A stretch of DNA of 41,911 nucleotides from an uncultured bacterium (GCA_934875675.1 CAKXIK010000014.1:14042-55952), one strand, 5' to 3'. Shown: positions 8,677-17,286, counted from the first letter of the stretch. Notes: generated by a model from the sequence alone, not told the origin. Made by a program: numbers and translations.

Positions 8677-9697
8677 TTTTCAGCAGCTCTGTCAAAATCC
8701 TACCCACTTCATTGGAAAAATAGTCAAGGCTTGCAATCACCTTGGAATAGTCCATTCTGGTGGGACCGATGACTGCAATCGAGCCAAGTTCCTCACCGCT
8801 CACGCGGTATCGGGCAATCACCATACTGGAATCTGCAAGCTCCGGGCGATCAATATCTCCGCCGATAAAAATCTGGACACCGCCGCGTTTTTGATTCAAC
8901 AGATTTGCAAGCTCTGCACGGCGGTTCAGAAAACTCAAGATTCTGCGTGCACTGGTGTCATCATATTCCGCATGAGCCAACAGATTTGCCTGACCCTCCA
9001 GACAAACATCTGCAGAAGAAGCATCCTTCACTGCCTCAAACAACGCCATCAGAACCGGTGAAACAAGAAATGCAAATTCACCAATGGAAGCTGCCAGCGT
9101 TTGAATATATGCCAAGGTGATTTCTGCCAACGGCTTGCCAATAATTTTTTCATTCATCAGCCGTGCCACCACACGCATCACTTCCGGCGTTAGGGTAAAA
9201 TCACAGCGGCACACCTTATTTTTAAAGATTCCGGAGGATGTCATCAAAACAACCAGAGCAGTCCTGCTTCCCACTGGCACAACCTGAATACTGCGAACCG
9301 TGGTTGTTTGCCCCATCGGAGTTGTAGAAACTGCCGCACAATTGGTAATGGACGCAAGCACCTGAGACGCTTCTTCCAACAATTGCTCAGGATCACGATT
9401 GGCTTCAGAAAGCATGCTATCAATCACAAGGCGTTCCTGCTCCGGCAAAGCTTTGCGGCGCATATTTTGAATATACACGCGATACCCCTGATGCGTCGGC
9501 ACACGACCTGCTGATGTGTGCGGCTGTTCCAGTAATCCCAGCTCTGCAAGGCTTGCCATCTCGTTACGGATTGTTGCGGAAGATACTGTGTTGCCCATCA
9601 TTTCGCAAATCGCTTTTGAACCAACCGGTTCGCCTGTGGCAATATAAGCTTCTACCACTGCAAAAAGAACTTTTAATTTGCGCTCACCCAGCGTCAT
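8669..9697 (-). CDS. hrcA: Heat-inducible transcription repressor HrcA
   Basis: 342 residues. HrcA binds CIRCE operators and represses chaperone operons; its folding depends on GroE. The N-terminal winged helix (about 1-75) contains TGEPVGSKAI, VSSATIRNEMA and LEQPHTSAGRVPT, all strongly conserved. A GAF-like domain and dimerisation region follow, and the C-terminus keeps GPTRMDYSKVI. The ATG at 9697 is chosen because GGAGGTGAGG lies directly upstream; a start five codons earlier would include that site. It is the first gene of hrcA-grpE-dnaK-dnaJ and has its own operator 25 bases upstream, so it is autoregulated. Confidence 0.98.
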   Translation of the reverse strand: MTLGERKLKVLFAVVEAYIATGEPVGSKAICEMMGNTVSSATIRNEMASLAELGLLEQPHTSAGRVPTHQGYRVYIQNMRRKALPEQERLVIDSMLSEANRDPEQLLEEASQVLASITNCAAVSTTPMGQTTTVRSIQVVPVGSRTALVVLMTSSGIFKNKVCRCDFTLTPEVMRVVARLMNEKIIGKPLAEITLAYIQTLAASIGEFAFLVSPVLMALFEAVKDASSADVCLEGQANLLAHAEYDDTSARRILSFLNRRAELANLLNQKRGGVQIFIGGDIDRPELADSSMVIARYRVSGEELGSIAVIGPTRMDYSKVIASLDYFSNEVGRILTELLKNE

Positions 9698-9721
9698 TGT
9701 CCTCACCTCCACCGGATTACT

Positions 9722-9748
9722 TTAGCACTCTTACCCTTTGAGTGCTAA
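9722..9748. promoter_or_regulatory. CIRCE operator (HrcA binding site)
   Basis: TTAGCACTC, nine-base spacer, GAGTGCTAA: a perfect match to the classical inverted repeat. It sits between the promoter and the hrcA start, inside the 5' untranslated region. Confidence 0.98.
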
Positions 9749-9752
9749 CATG

Positions 9753-9786
9753 ATTATAATTTACCATCTTACTGCCCTTTTGTCAA
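9753..9786 (-). promoter_or_regulatory. hrcA operon promoter
   Basis: On the minus strand a consensus -35 TTGACA lies at 9781-9786. A TATAAT at 9753-9758 is 22 bases away; the overlapping TAAATT at 9758-9763 gives a 17-base spacer. Which hexamer is the true -10 is not decided by sequence. The promoter abuts CIRCE, as expected for HrcA repression. Confidence 0.7.
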
Positions 9787-9919
9787 CAGGAGAATTGTAA
9801 ACTAATTGTTAAATCAAAAACAAAACAAATTTAACGTCCCAGCATTGCTATTTTGTCAGCTCATTTTCGTTTTATAACTTCCCGGCAGATTCATCGTAAA
9901 GCAATTTTTATCTGTCATT

Positions 9920-11026
9920 TCAGATATTGTCCAGCAACTGAACAATGATTGCATTTGAAACCAGAAAGCCTTCCCGCGTTAACCGGACGGAATTTTCATC
10001 ACAATGCAGCAGCCCGCAATTCACCAGTGCCTTGGCCGTCTTACGAACGCTTTGGGGAAACCCGTAGCCGAACCGCTTTTTGCACTCATTTTCTTCTATT
10101 CCTGCCGAAAGCCGGAGCCGAAGCATGGCATATTCTTCAAAATCACCGCCAACGCCGTCATCTGTAGGCGGATTTCCATTCACAAATGCAGTCAAATCAC
10201 GCGGATAAAAAAAGCGTTTGCCGTTCAGAAAAGAATGTGCAGCCGGACCCAGCCCAAGATATTCTTCATCATTCCAATATTTTAGATTGTGGCGGCTTTC
10301 AAACCCCGACTTTGCAAAATTGGATATTTCATATTGAAAAAATCCATGCAGTTCCAGTCGTTTACACACTGCAAGATAAATTTCCCGCTGCTCTTCCTCA
10401 TCCGGCAGCACCATCTTTTGCGAAGCAAACGGAGTTTCTTCTTCTACTTTAAGCAAATATGCCGAGATATGCTGCACACCAAGCTGCGCACAGTAATCTG
10501 CAGAGGCCTCTGCTTTTTGTACCGTCTGTCCCTGCAAGCCAAGCATCAGATCGAGCGAGATATTGCGGAATCCCGCCTGCTTTGCAGCCTGTACCGCCTT
10601 CTGCGCATCTGATGCGTGATGTCTCCTGCCCAAAAAACGCAGCTCGTCCTCATGCACAGACTGCAATCCGAACGAAATCCGGTTAAACCCGTTCTTTGCC
10701 ATTGCCTCCAACTCCGGCTGCAAAGTGGCCGCAGGATTTGCCTCCAGTGTAATCTCACTTGTGGACTGCAGTGTAAAGTGAGCGCGGATAGCATCCAGAA
10801 TTCGGTTCAATCGCGCTGCTCCGAGCAAAATTGGTGTTCCTCCGCCAAAGTAAATTGTATCGACTGCACAATGATTTGTTTTTTCTCCCCATTGCTGCAG
10901 AGAACGGCAAATAGCATCTACATAAGCATCCTTTTGAAAATCATCCGCCCGCATGGAATAAAAGTCGCAATACGGGCACTTGCCGTCACAAAATGGCACA
11001 TGAACATAAAGTCCGATTGGCTTCAT
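9920..11026 (-). CDS. hemW: Radical SAM heme chaperone HemW (HemN-like)
   Basis: 368 residues. HemW-type proteins bind heme and a 4Fe-4S cluster and are proposed to insert heme into respiratory enzymes; they are often mislabelled coproporphyrinogen dehydrogenase. The cluster motif is CDGKCPYC (Cys13, Cys17, Cys20), the HemW spacing without the extra Cys seen in HemN. GGGTP (about 61-65), ITLEANP and RISFGLQS are the SAM and barrel motifs. A HemN C-terminal domain is present (YEISNFAK, RHNLKYW). The ATG at 11026 follows GAAGGTG; the longer open frame upstream would run through a hairpin. Gene order lepA, EEP, hemW, hrcA is compatible with one transcript plus the internal hrcA promoter. Confidence 0.94.
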   Translation of the reverse strand: MKPIGLYVHVPFCDGKCPYCDFYSMRADDFQKDAYVDAICRSLQQWGEKTNHCAVDTIYFGGGTPILLGAARLNRILDAIRAHFTLQSTSEITLEANPAATLQPELEAMAKNGFNRISFGLQSVHEDELRFLGRRHHASDAQKAVQAAKQAGFRNISLDLMLGLQGQTVQKAEASADYCAQLGVQHISAYLLKVEEETPFASQKMVLPDEEEQREIYLAVCKRLELHGFFQYEISNFAKSGFESRHNLKYWNDEEYLGLGPAAHSFLNGKRFFYPRDLTAFVNGNPPTDDGVGGDFEEYAMLRLRLSAGIEENECKKRFGYGFPQSVRKTAKALVNCGLLHCDENSVRLTREGFLVSNAIIVQLLDNI

Positions 11027-11051
11027 GAGGACACCTTCTTTCGCACAAACA

Positions 11052-11080
11052 GGCGGATTCCGAAAAATCGGAAATCCGCC
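11052..11080 (-). terminator. Hairpin between the EEP hydrolase and hemW
   Basis: GGCGGATT and CCGA pair with TCGG and AATCCGCC around a four-base loop: about 12 bp with one bulge. The minus-strand tail is TGTTTGTG, a poor U-tract, so it may be a weak terminator, an attenuator or a transcript-stabilising stem. Confidence 0.5.
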
Positions 11081-11118
11081 CATCAAATTTCAATCTATAT
11101 GTTTGATTGACATACCTG

Positions 11119-11859
11119 TTAAATTTCCAGCAACGCAACATGCGGACGATGATCAGATGCCGTGATTGCAGGGATATCGGCTTCCAACACCTTCATTCCC
11201 CTTGTCAGAATATAATCAATTTTGACCTCCGGTGCATCGGAGGGCCAACTCTTTCGTGGTGCGGGAAATACTTCTGCAGCATCGGTAAGTTGGGCAAACA
11301 ATGGCTGCAAAATCGGGTCTTGTGGCTCCAAGTTGAAATCCCCCATCACCACTGCCGGAGAATCATCCTTTTCCAACAGTGCTTCAATTGTTTGCACCGC
11401 ATTGCGCTGCTCTGATTTTGCAAGTCCGAAATGGGTAATCAAAACCGTAAATCCATTGCCCTCCGCAAAACTGGCACGCAAAACACAGCGTGTTTCATAG
11501 TAAGCGTCTTCATCCTGAACCTCCGGATCCGGGATTGCAACCGTTTGAACCTCCTGAAGCGGAAAGCGCGATAAAATTGCATTTCCATAGGGATTTTTTC
11601 CACCGAATTTTAAAGCGCAGGCAAAATAGCAGTGATAATCCAGCAAGGCTGCCAGTTGTTCCACCTGTGCGGTATAATCGGCATCTGCCCCGCGGCCACG
11701 CACCTCATTCAATCCGATAATATCCGCATTCTGCTCACGAATTACAGACGCCATCAGCTCCAGGTCTATTAAATCATGAGAATCATCGCACTGCATTTCC
11801 TTTTGTTTAAGATAATTAATTCCATGTTGAATATTAAATGTCATGAAACGAATTTGCAA
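11119..11859 (-). CDS. Endonuclease/exonuclease/phosphatase (EEP) family hydrolase
   Basis: 246 residues. Metal-dependent phosphodiesterase/phosphatase fold. The motifs run in order: MTFNIQHG at the start, LNEVRGRG (Glu metal ligand), ILSRFPL, ITHFGL, MGDFNLEP and SDHRPHVALL at the end. This is the short sphingomyelinase/DNase-like form. The substrate cannot be told: small nucleases, phosphatases and lipid hydrolases share these motifs. No signal peptide is present, so it is probably cytoplasmic. A TTG start at 11859 is chosen because AAGGGG lies eight bases upstream and family members begin just before MTFNIQHG; a GTG at 11868 would overlap that site. It starts 17 bases after lepA. Confidence 0.85.
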   Translation of the reverse strand: MQIRFMTFNIQHGINYLKQKEMQCDDSHDLIDLELMASVIREQNADIIGLNEVRGRGADADYTAQVEQLAALLDYHCYFACALKFGGKNPYGNAILSRFPLQEVQTVAIPDPEVQDEDAYYETRCVLRASFAEGNGFTVLITHFGLAKSEQRNAVQTIEALLEKDDSPAVVMGDFNLEPQDPILQPLFAQLTDAAEVFPAPRKSWPSDAPEVKIDYILTRGMKVLEADIPAITASDHRPHVALLEI

Positions 11860-11875
11860 GTTCAACACCCCTTAT

Positions 11876-13684
11876 TTATTCATCTAATTTGAGTACTGCC
11901 ATAAATGCGTCTTGCGGTACCTCTACACTGCCAAGCTGCCGCATACGCTTTTTGCCCTCTTTTTGTTTTTCCAACAGCTTGCGTTTTCTGGTAATGTCGC
12001 CGCCATAACATTTGGCAAGAACATCCTTGCGCATTGCCTTGACTGTTTCCCGGGCAATAATTTTTCCGCCAATGCAAGCCTGGATGGGAACCTCGAACAA
12101 CTGACGCGGAATATGATCCTTCAGCTTTTCGGTCATTTTGCGCGCTCTGGTATACGCTTTATCGCTGTGAACAATGAATGAAAGCGCATCAATTACATCC
12201 CCATTGAGCATGATATCCAGCTTAACCAGTGATGATTTTTCATAGCCGGAAACCTCGTAGTCAAACGAAGCATATCCGCGCGTGCGTGATTTGAGCGAAT
12301 CAAAAAAGTCGTATACAATTTCGTTGAGCGGCAGAATATAGTGCAGATCAACACGGTCGGTATCCAGATATTTCATATCCTTAAACACGCCGCGCCGTTC
12401 CTGACAAAGCTCCATAATGCTACCAACGTAATCCGTAGGAGAATAAATGTGTGCCTCTGCAATCGGCTCTTCCGCCTGCAGAATCGTGCCGGGATCCGGG
12501 TAATTGGTCGGGTTGTCGATCATGACCACGGAACCGTCTGTCTTCGTAATCCGGTAAACAACGCTTGGCGCTGTAGTAACCAGATCCAGATTATACTCCC
12601 GTTCCAGACGCTCCTGAATGATTTCCATATGCAGCAGACCCAAAAAGCCGCAGCGGAAACCAAAGCCCAGCGCGATGGACGTTTCCGGCTCATAGGAAAG
12701 AGATGCATCGTTCAGCTGCAGCCGTTCCAAAGCTTCGCGCAGGTCTGCATAATGTGCACCATCTGCGGGATAAATTCCGCAATATACCATAGGATTTACC
12801 TTGCGGTAACCGGGCAGCGGAGTTGTTGCAGGGTGACTCGCCAAGGTAACCGTATCACCTACGCGTGCCTCGCTGACCGTCTTGATGGATGCTGCAATAT
12901 ACCCTACCTCACCCGCTTCCAGTAAATCAGCAGCTTCCATGCTGGTCGCGCGCAAATAGCCGCACTCTACCACCGTAAATTCTGCACCAGTGGACATCAT
13001 CCGGATGATATCGCCCTGATGCACCGTGCCCTCTTTAATGCGAACATAAACAATGACACCCTTATAAGCATCATAATAAGAATCAAACACCAGTGCCTGC
13101 AGCGGTTTTTCGGGGTCTCCCACCGGAGCGGGAACATGATGGACAACATCCTCTAAAACTGCTTCGATATTTATCCCCATCTTGGCAGAAACACGGGGTG
13201 CATCCATCGCCGGGATTCCGATGACATCCTCAATCTCTTTGGCTGCTTTTTCCGGCTCTGCACTGGGCAAATCAATTTTGTTAATCACCGGAACAATCTC
13301 AAGACCTGCATCCACCGCAAGGTAGGTGTTTGCCAATGTTTGTGCCTCAATTCCCTGTGATGCATCCACTACCAAGACCGCACCTTCGCAAGCCGCAAGC
13401 GAGCGGGAAACTTCATAATTGAAATCAACATGGCCCGGTGTGTCAATCAGGTTAAACAAATAATCTTGTCCATCCTGTGCACGGTAAACAAGGGTAACCG
13501 CGTGCGCCTTGATGGTGATGCCGCGCTCCCGTTCCAAATCCATGTTGTCAAGCAACTGGTCAGACATATCGCGCAACGCAACAGACTGTGTTTTCTCTAA
13601 AATCCGGTCGGCTAACGTGGATTTTCCATGGTCAATATGTGCAATGATACTGAAATTGCGAATTCGTTCGCGGGGAATATGCAA
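11876..13684 (-). CDS. lepA: Elongation factor 4 (LepA) GTPase
   Basis: 602 residues, full length. Ribosome-associated GTPase implicated in back-translocation and initiation quality. The G domain has AHIDHGKST (P-loop), RGITIKA (switch I), DTPGHVDF (G3) and NKIDLP (G4). Domains II, III and V follow, and the LepA-specific C-terminal domain ends with RQLGSVEVPQDAF. A TTG start at 13684 is inferred: GAGG lies eight bases upstream, while the GTG three codons earlier overlaps it. LepA genes commonly start just before RNFSIIAHIDHGKST, as here. Its promoter contains a striking dyad. Confidence 0.97.
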   Translation of the reverse strand: MHIPRERIRNFSIIAHIDHGKSTLADRILEKTQSVALRDMSDQLLDNMDLERERGITIKAHAVTLVYRAQDGQDYLFNLIDTPGHVDFNYEVSRSLAACEGAVLVVDASQGIEAQTLANTYLAVDAGLEIVPVINKIDLPSAEPEKAAKEIEDVIGIPAMDAPRVSAKMGINIEAVLEDVVHHVPAPVGDPEKPLQALVFDSYYDAYKGVIVYVRIKEGTVHQGDIIRMMSTGAEFTVVECGYLRATSMEAADLLEAGEVGYIAASIKTVSEARVGDTVTLASHPATTPLPGYRKVNPMVYCGIYPADGAHYADLREALERLQLNDASLSYEPETSIALGFGFRCGFLGLLHMEIIQERLEREYNLDLVTTAPSVVYRITKTDGSVVMIDNPTNYPDPGTILQAEEPIAEAHIYSPTDYVGSIMELCQERRGVFKDMKYLDTDRVDLHYILPLNEIVYDFFDSLKSRTRGYASFDYEVSGYEKSSLVKLDIMLNGDVIDALSFIVHSDKAYTRARKMTEKLKDHIPRQLFEVPIQACIGGKIIARETVKAMRKDVLAKCYGGDITRKRKLLEKQKEGKKRMRQLGSVEVPQDAFMAVLKLDE

Positions 13685-13741
13685 GAAGATCACCTCAACG
13701 TTTTTTGTGTTTTAATGGGCAATGCCCGAAGTTTTTCTTTC

Positions 13742-13770
13742 AGTATAACACAGCGGAGAGCCGCTGTCAT
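13742..13770 (-). promoter_or_regulatory. lepA promoter with a dyad in the spacer
   Basis: Minus strand: -35 ATGACA, 17-base spacer, -10 TATACT. The spacer and inner edge of the -35 box hold the inverted repeat ACAGCGG-N4-CCGCTGT (13750-13767), a possible operator. Confidence 0.65.
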
Positions 13771-13787
13771 CTGCATTTTTTACATTC

Positions 13788-13813
13788 AAAAAAGCCGCCG
13801 GAAAACCAGCGGC
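13788..13813 (-). terminator. Terminator of the Ser/Pro-rich protein gene
   Basis: Minus strand: GCCGCTGG, four-T loop, CCGGCGGC, then six T. The 8-bp stem (one G-U pair) lies 12 bases after the stop codon at 13826, before the lepA promoter. Confidence 0.9.
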
Positions 13814-13825
13814 AAAGCAAAGTTC

Positions 13826-14503
13826 CTATTTGCGTTTTAAATTCTGATAATACTTATCGTCCAGCAGTCGTTTCCGCTTGTACCGGGCACTTCGTTTTCT
13901 GGCATAAGCACGTCCACTTGACATTTGATTGCCGCGATTGCGCTTGCTGAAAATCAGCACAACCAGCAATACAATCGCTACGATACCGATCGCAATCCAT
14001 GCAATAAGGCCATAAAGTCTCGATGCATCCCCACCGTCTGAGAGAGTTCCGCCCTGAAGAGGATCCAGTGAAACATCTCCGGATTCCACCACCGTTTGTG
14101 ATGGCACCTGAGAAGAAGGTTCCTCCGAAGAGGCTTCCTCCGAAGAAGACTCTTCCATACTATCTGTGCTTTCTGCAGAAAAAGAACTTGTCACCGCGGG
14201 AACCCGAGAAGCAGCGGGCTGGGAAGGTGCCTGCGGCTGTACCGAAGAAGCTGGTGGTGTAATAACGGGAACGGACGCTGGAGTTTCCGACTGCACGGGG
14301 GATGGTTGCGGTAATTCTCCCTTGGATTCAGGTTGCGTATTTGATGATGACAAATCAGGCTGAGGCGCAGAAGAAACTTCCGTTGTCTGTGAATCAGCGG
14401 AAATATCTCCCGCCGATACTTCCTGTGCAAAAGCCGGAATATTAAAGAAAAAAAGCGCCATGCATAACGTACAGCAGACAAGCAGTCGCTTGGTATGTTT
14501 CAT
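13826..14503 (-). CDS. Secreted/anchored Ser-Pro-rich protein of unknown function
   Basis: 225 residues, not recognised as a named family. Residues 1-26 are a signal peptide (CCTLCMALFFFNIPAFA). Residues about 30-160 are low-complexity, rich in Ser, Pro, Gln and Glu with repeated SSEE/SSQ clusters. One transmembrane helix follows (about 167-188, LIAWIAIGIVAIVLLVVLIF), then a strongly basic cytoplasmic tail of about 35 residues (RKRSARYKRKRLL). The layout predicts a type I membrane protein with a disordered outer region. It sits between lepA and the spoIIP cluster, so a sporulation or envelope role is possible but unproven. The start ATG at 14503 has AGGATG upstream. Confidence 0.75.
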   Translation of the reverse strand: MKHTKRLLVCCTLCMALFFFNIPAFAQEVSAGDISADSQTTEVSSAPQPDLSSSNTQPESKGELPQPSPVQSETPASVPVITPPASSVQPQAPSQPAASRVPAVTSSFSAESTDSMEESSSEEASSEEPSSQVPSQTVVESGDVSLDPLQGGTLSDGGDASRLYGLIAWIAIGIVAIVLLVVLIFSKRNRGNQMSSGRAYARKRSARYKRKRLLDDKYYQNLKRK

Positions 14504-14564
14504 CTTGTTTCATCCTGTCAAATCGATTTCTGGCCGTCGGGCATTTTTGCCTATATCTTTGATA

Positions 14565-14789
14565 TTATGCCATAAAACCGGGAAAATTGCAAGCTATTTC
14601 AGCCGTGTTTTTCTCCTGCGCAGGCAAGCAATTTTCTCCGTAGCCGATCTTTTGCGTATTCTCCTGTGCGAAATACGTTCCAAGCGCTACAACAATCAGC
14701 AGCGCCAATGAAAGCGCTGTCACATAAAATCCTCTGACAAACCCTTTAATAAATTTCCGGTTCAATGATATCTGTCCTTTCTTTTTCAT
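14565..14789 (-). CDS. Small single-pass membrane protein coupled to spoIIP
   Basis: 74 residues, family not recognised. A basic N-terminus (MKKKGQISLNRKFIKGFVRG) precedes one transmembrane helix (about 21-42, VTALSLALLIVVALGTYF) and a polar tail with two Cys. Its ATG overlaps the spoIIP stop codon in the arrangement ATGA, the classic sign of translational coupling, which argues that it is a real gene. Being made with SpoIIP points to the engulfment stage of sporulation, but no function can be assigned. The 61 bases after it lead to the Ser/Pro-rich protein gene. Confidence 0.7.
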   Translation of the reverse strand: MKKKGQISLNRKFIKGFVRGFYVTALSLALLIVVALGTYFAQENTQKIGYGENCLPAQEKNTAEIACNFPGFMA

Positions 14790-15964
14790 CCTTTTAACGA
14801 TTCAAGCACTCCCGTAAGACAATCCGCAAAAAGCTCACCGGAATACTGCACCTCGTCATAAGTGTTTGCCTCGGTTCCAAATTCAACTAACAGCGCCCCG
14901 TGACGAAGATGTTGGTTATAGCGAATGTTCCAGCAATACAAAGGCCGTGCAAGCCCCGGGTATTTTTCCGCAAGATTCTGCTGCAGTTTCAGACCAAAAC
15001 GAAGATTGTATTCCCAATCAGGATATCCCAATGTGGCGTTATCGTCGCAACCGCTCACAATCATAATCTGTGCAGCTTTTTTCCCATTAATTGCTACGGT
15101 TGGTTTCAGTTTTGTTCCATCTGCCTGTTCCAGGCAGTCTCGATGCACATCCAAGATCACTTGGATGGATGGGTATTTCTCCAAATATTTCTTCATGGTT
15201 GCCAACGAGCGGGAATATGCGCCTTTGTATGCAGGATCATCGTGAAATGTTGTATCGTGAATCGTTACAATTCCCGCATTGTTCAAGGCTTCGGTAATTG
15301 CATCGCCTACTAACACAACACTATGAGCGTGATTGCTTGTGCGTGCACTGAAGGAAGTGGGATAGCTTCCGGTAAAGTCCTCCATATAGGCTTCCGAGGT
15401 ATGTGTATGCACAATTAACACTTGCGGCTCTTCCGTATTTTTTATTGTTACATCAGGGCGACGCGAAAGCTCGGTTGCAATATCGATCTGTGTTGCAGAG
15501 CGGCTGCGCATAGACACGATTCCATCACTAAGATTCCCAACGGTTGCAAGCGTCACTTCCTGAACGGGTTTATAATTTTCGGGCAACGAGGATGTCTGAG
15601 TTTCGGAACTATCCGCAGACGGTTGCGAACTGTTTCCTGCTGCCTGAGAAGGAGTCGGTTCTATTGATTCCGTGCTTGATTCCGGAGTGATTGATTCTCC
15701 GGATGATACGGCAGGCACCGGATCTGCGGAAGCAAAAAGTTTTTGTACCGTCCCGTTTTTTTTCACATACTCTTCTCCCCCCTCCGGCAAGACAATTCCT
15801 GCAGAAAACATCACCGGCTGCCAAAGTGAAGAAAGCCATCCGTCTGTCCGCAAAAGTCCCACCGCTATGGCTGCGCAAAGGAAAAATGCTGTCACTCTTC
15901 CTAACACTTTTTTTTGCGGCGGAGAAAGCTGTATCCGATGCCGTGCTGTCTTTATTTTTTTCAT
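14786..15964 (-). CDS. spoIIP: Stage II sporulation protein P
   Basis: 392 residues. SpoIIP is a membrane-anchored peptidoglycan amidase/endopeptidase that works with SpoIID and SpoIIM to thin septal wall and drive engulfment. Residues about 22-40 are a membrane anchor. A Ser/Pro/Thr-rich linker (about 85-130) leads to the catalytic domain, which has HTHTSEAY (zinc-ligand His), ILDVHRD, and YNQHLRHGALLVEFGTEANT near the C-terminus. All are hallmark motifs. It lies downstream of gpr by 180 bases, in which I see no further gene. The upstream AAAGG is rather far (about 15 bases) from the ATG. Confidence 0.97.
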   Translation of the reverse strand: MKKIKTARHRIQLSPPQKKVLGRVTAFFLCAAIAVGLLRTDGWLSSLWQPVMFSAGIVLPEGGEEYVKKNGTVQKLFASADPVPAVSSGESITPESSTESIEPTPSQAAGNSSQPSADSSETQTSSLPENYKPVQEVTLATVGNLSDGIVSMRSRSATQIDIATELSRRPDVTIKNTEEPQVLIVHTHTSEAYMEDFTGSYPTSFSARTSNHAHSVVLVGDAITEALNNAGIVTIHDTTFHDDPAYKGAYSRSLATMKKYLEKYPSIQVILDVHRDCLEQADGTKLKPTVAINGKKAAQIMIVSGCDDNATLGYPDWEYNLRFGLKLQQNLAEKYPGLARPLYCWNIRYNQHLRHGALLVEFGTEANTYDEVQYSGELFADCLTGVLESLKG

Positions 15965-16144
15965 GAAAGAAGATCACGCCTTTCCGCATTGCTGTGCTCT
16001 GCCCGATTCCGGATATATGAAAACGGTTTGTATTAATCCCGGTAATTTCATCAACCCGTGTTTAATCGGACAAGCTGTTTCTGCCAACTTGTCTGCTTTA
16101 TTGCTATGCGAAAAGGAAAAGGATTATGAAACAACATCAGAAAA

Positions 16145-17032
16145 TTATGCTTGAAGCATCAGGATTTCTTCCGGCGAAAGACTCTGCTGCAATGCACAAT
16201 TAACCGCCAGAGCAACCATTTTTGCTGCGCGCTGCACTAAAAGGTCAATCTCCCGAGGCGTAACCATCATTTTTGCCCCACGCGGCTCCAGCATGCCGCG
16301 CAATTCTTCAAACTGCTCATCTTCCTCCTCGGAAGAAATGCATGCCGCCAGGGTTGCTCCGTCCACAACGGTTGGAACTCCAACTGAAATTACCGGAATT
16401 CCCATGGTTTCTTCGCTAAGCTGTGGCCGGGCATTTTCCACCCCTGAACCAGGAGAAATTCCTGCATCCGATATTTGTACTGTGTTGCCAAGGCGAGAGA
16501 GGCTTCGTGCTGCAAATGCATCTACTGCAATCAGGCAGGAGGGTTTTAAAGATTTAACAACGCTTTTCAACAGTTCTGCAGCATCTATGCCCGTCTGCCC
16601 CAAAACTCCGGGAATAACGGCAGCTACGCTTCGCAGAGAATCTAATCCACAGGCGCGAGCAAACTCTCCCTGTAAATGACGGGTTGCCAAAACCTTTCCT
16701 GCTGCCAGAGGGCCAATTGCATCCGGTGTAATTTCTTCATTCCCTAAGCCTGCAACCAATACCGCTCCATCCGTTGGCAAAAAAGCTGAAATTTCTTCTG
16801 CAATTAACGGTGCGAATCGATTTTCATCATCCACATAGTCAGAAAAAGGCGGAAGCTCAACCGTCACATAATTTCCTATTGGTTTATGAAATGCTTTTGC
16901 CCCTTGAGAATTGGTAACACGAATGCGTGTTACCTTGGCACCATCGCGCTGTTCTTCCTCACTGCTGACACCTGCCGGCAGCTCGTTGAGTTGTTCCCTC
17001 ATCTCCAAAGCAAGATCTGTCCGAAATTCCAT
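16145..17032 (-). CDS. gpr: Germination protease GPR
   Basis: 295 residues. GPR is an aspartic-type endopeptidase that degrades small acid-soluble proteins when spores germinate. Family motifs include RTDLALEM near the start, GLGNEEITPDAIGP, TRHLQGE, VIPGVLGQTGI, AVDAFAARS, ISDAGISPGSGV, GIPVISVGVPTVVD and MVTPREID. The ATG at 17032 is chosen for spacing to GGAAGG; one at 17038 lies almost on it. Only three residues precede RTDLA, so the longer amino-terminal propeptide of Bacillus GPR is missing here. The next gene downstream is spoIIP. A hairpin about 75 bases upstream (17106-17128) is noted separately. Confidence 0.96.
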   Translation of the reverse strand: MEFRTDLALEMREQLNELPAGVSSEEEQRDGAKVTRIRVTNSQGAKAFHKPIGNYVTVELPPFSDYVDDENRFAPLIAEEISAFLPTDGAVLVAGLGNEEITPDAIGPLAAGKVLATRHLQGEFARACGLDSLRSVAAVIPGVLGQTGIDAAELLKSVVKSLKPSCLIAVDAFAARSLSRLGNTVQISDAGISPGSGVENARPQLSEETMGIPVISVGVPTVVDGATLAACISSEEEDEQFEELRGMLEPRGAKMMVTPREIDLLVQRAAKMVALAVNCALQQSLSPEEILMLQA

Positions 17033-17105
17033 TTGCATTCCTTCCTTTTTTCTGATATGATTGATGTCGCATTCAAATCGAACTCAAAAGTGGCACTAAA
17101 ATAAA

Positions 17106-17128
17106 GAAGCGTCTTATTCCTGCGCTTC
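17106..17128 (-). other. Hairpin in the gpr upstream region
   Basis: Inverted repeat GAAGCG / CGCTTC separated by 11 bases; on the minus strand it is followed by TTTATTTT. Terminator-like, but the only 6-bp stem and the position before gpr leave its role open. The rest of this 295-base gap holds the divergent rpsT promoter; no sporulation sigma-factor site is clear enough to claim. Confidence 0.35.
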
Positions 17129-17257
17129 ATAAAATCGTTATTGCCTTTTTGAGGATTTTGTATTATTATGGGCGCAATGAAGAAGTCTATTCCAAATTGG
17201 CTTATGCAAAAAATCGGATTCAAAAGGATATTTTTGCGAAAAAACCAAAAAAATATC

Positions 17258-17286
17258 TTGCAATTTGCAAAAGATAATGGTATGAT
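17258..17286 (+). promoter_or_regulatory. rpsT promoter
   Basis: -35 TTGCAA, 17-base spacer, -10 TATGAT, about 41 bases before the rpsT start. Confidence 0.75.
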
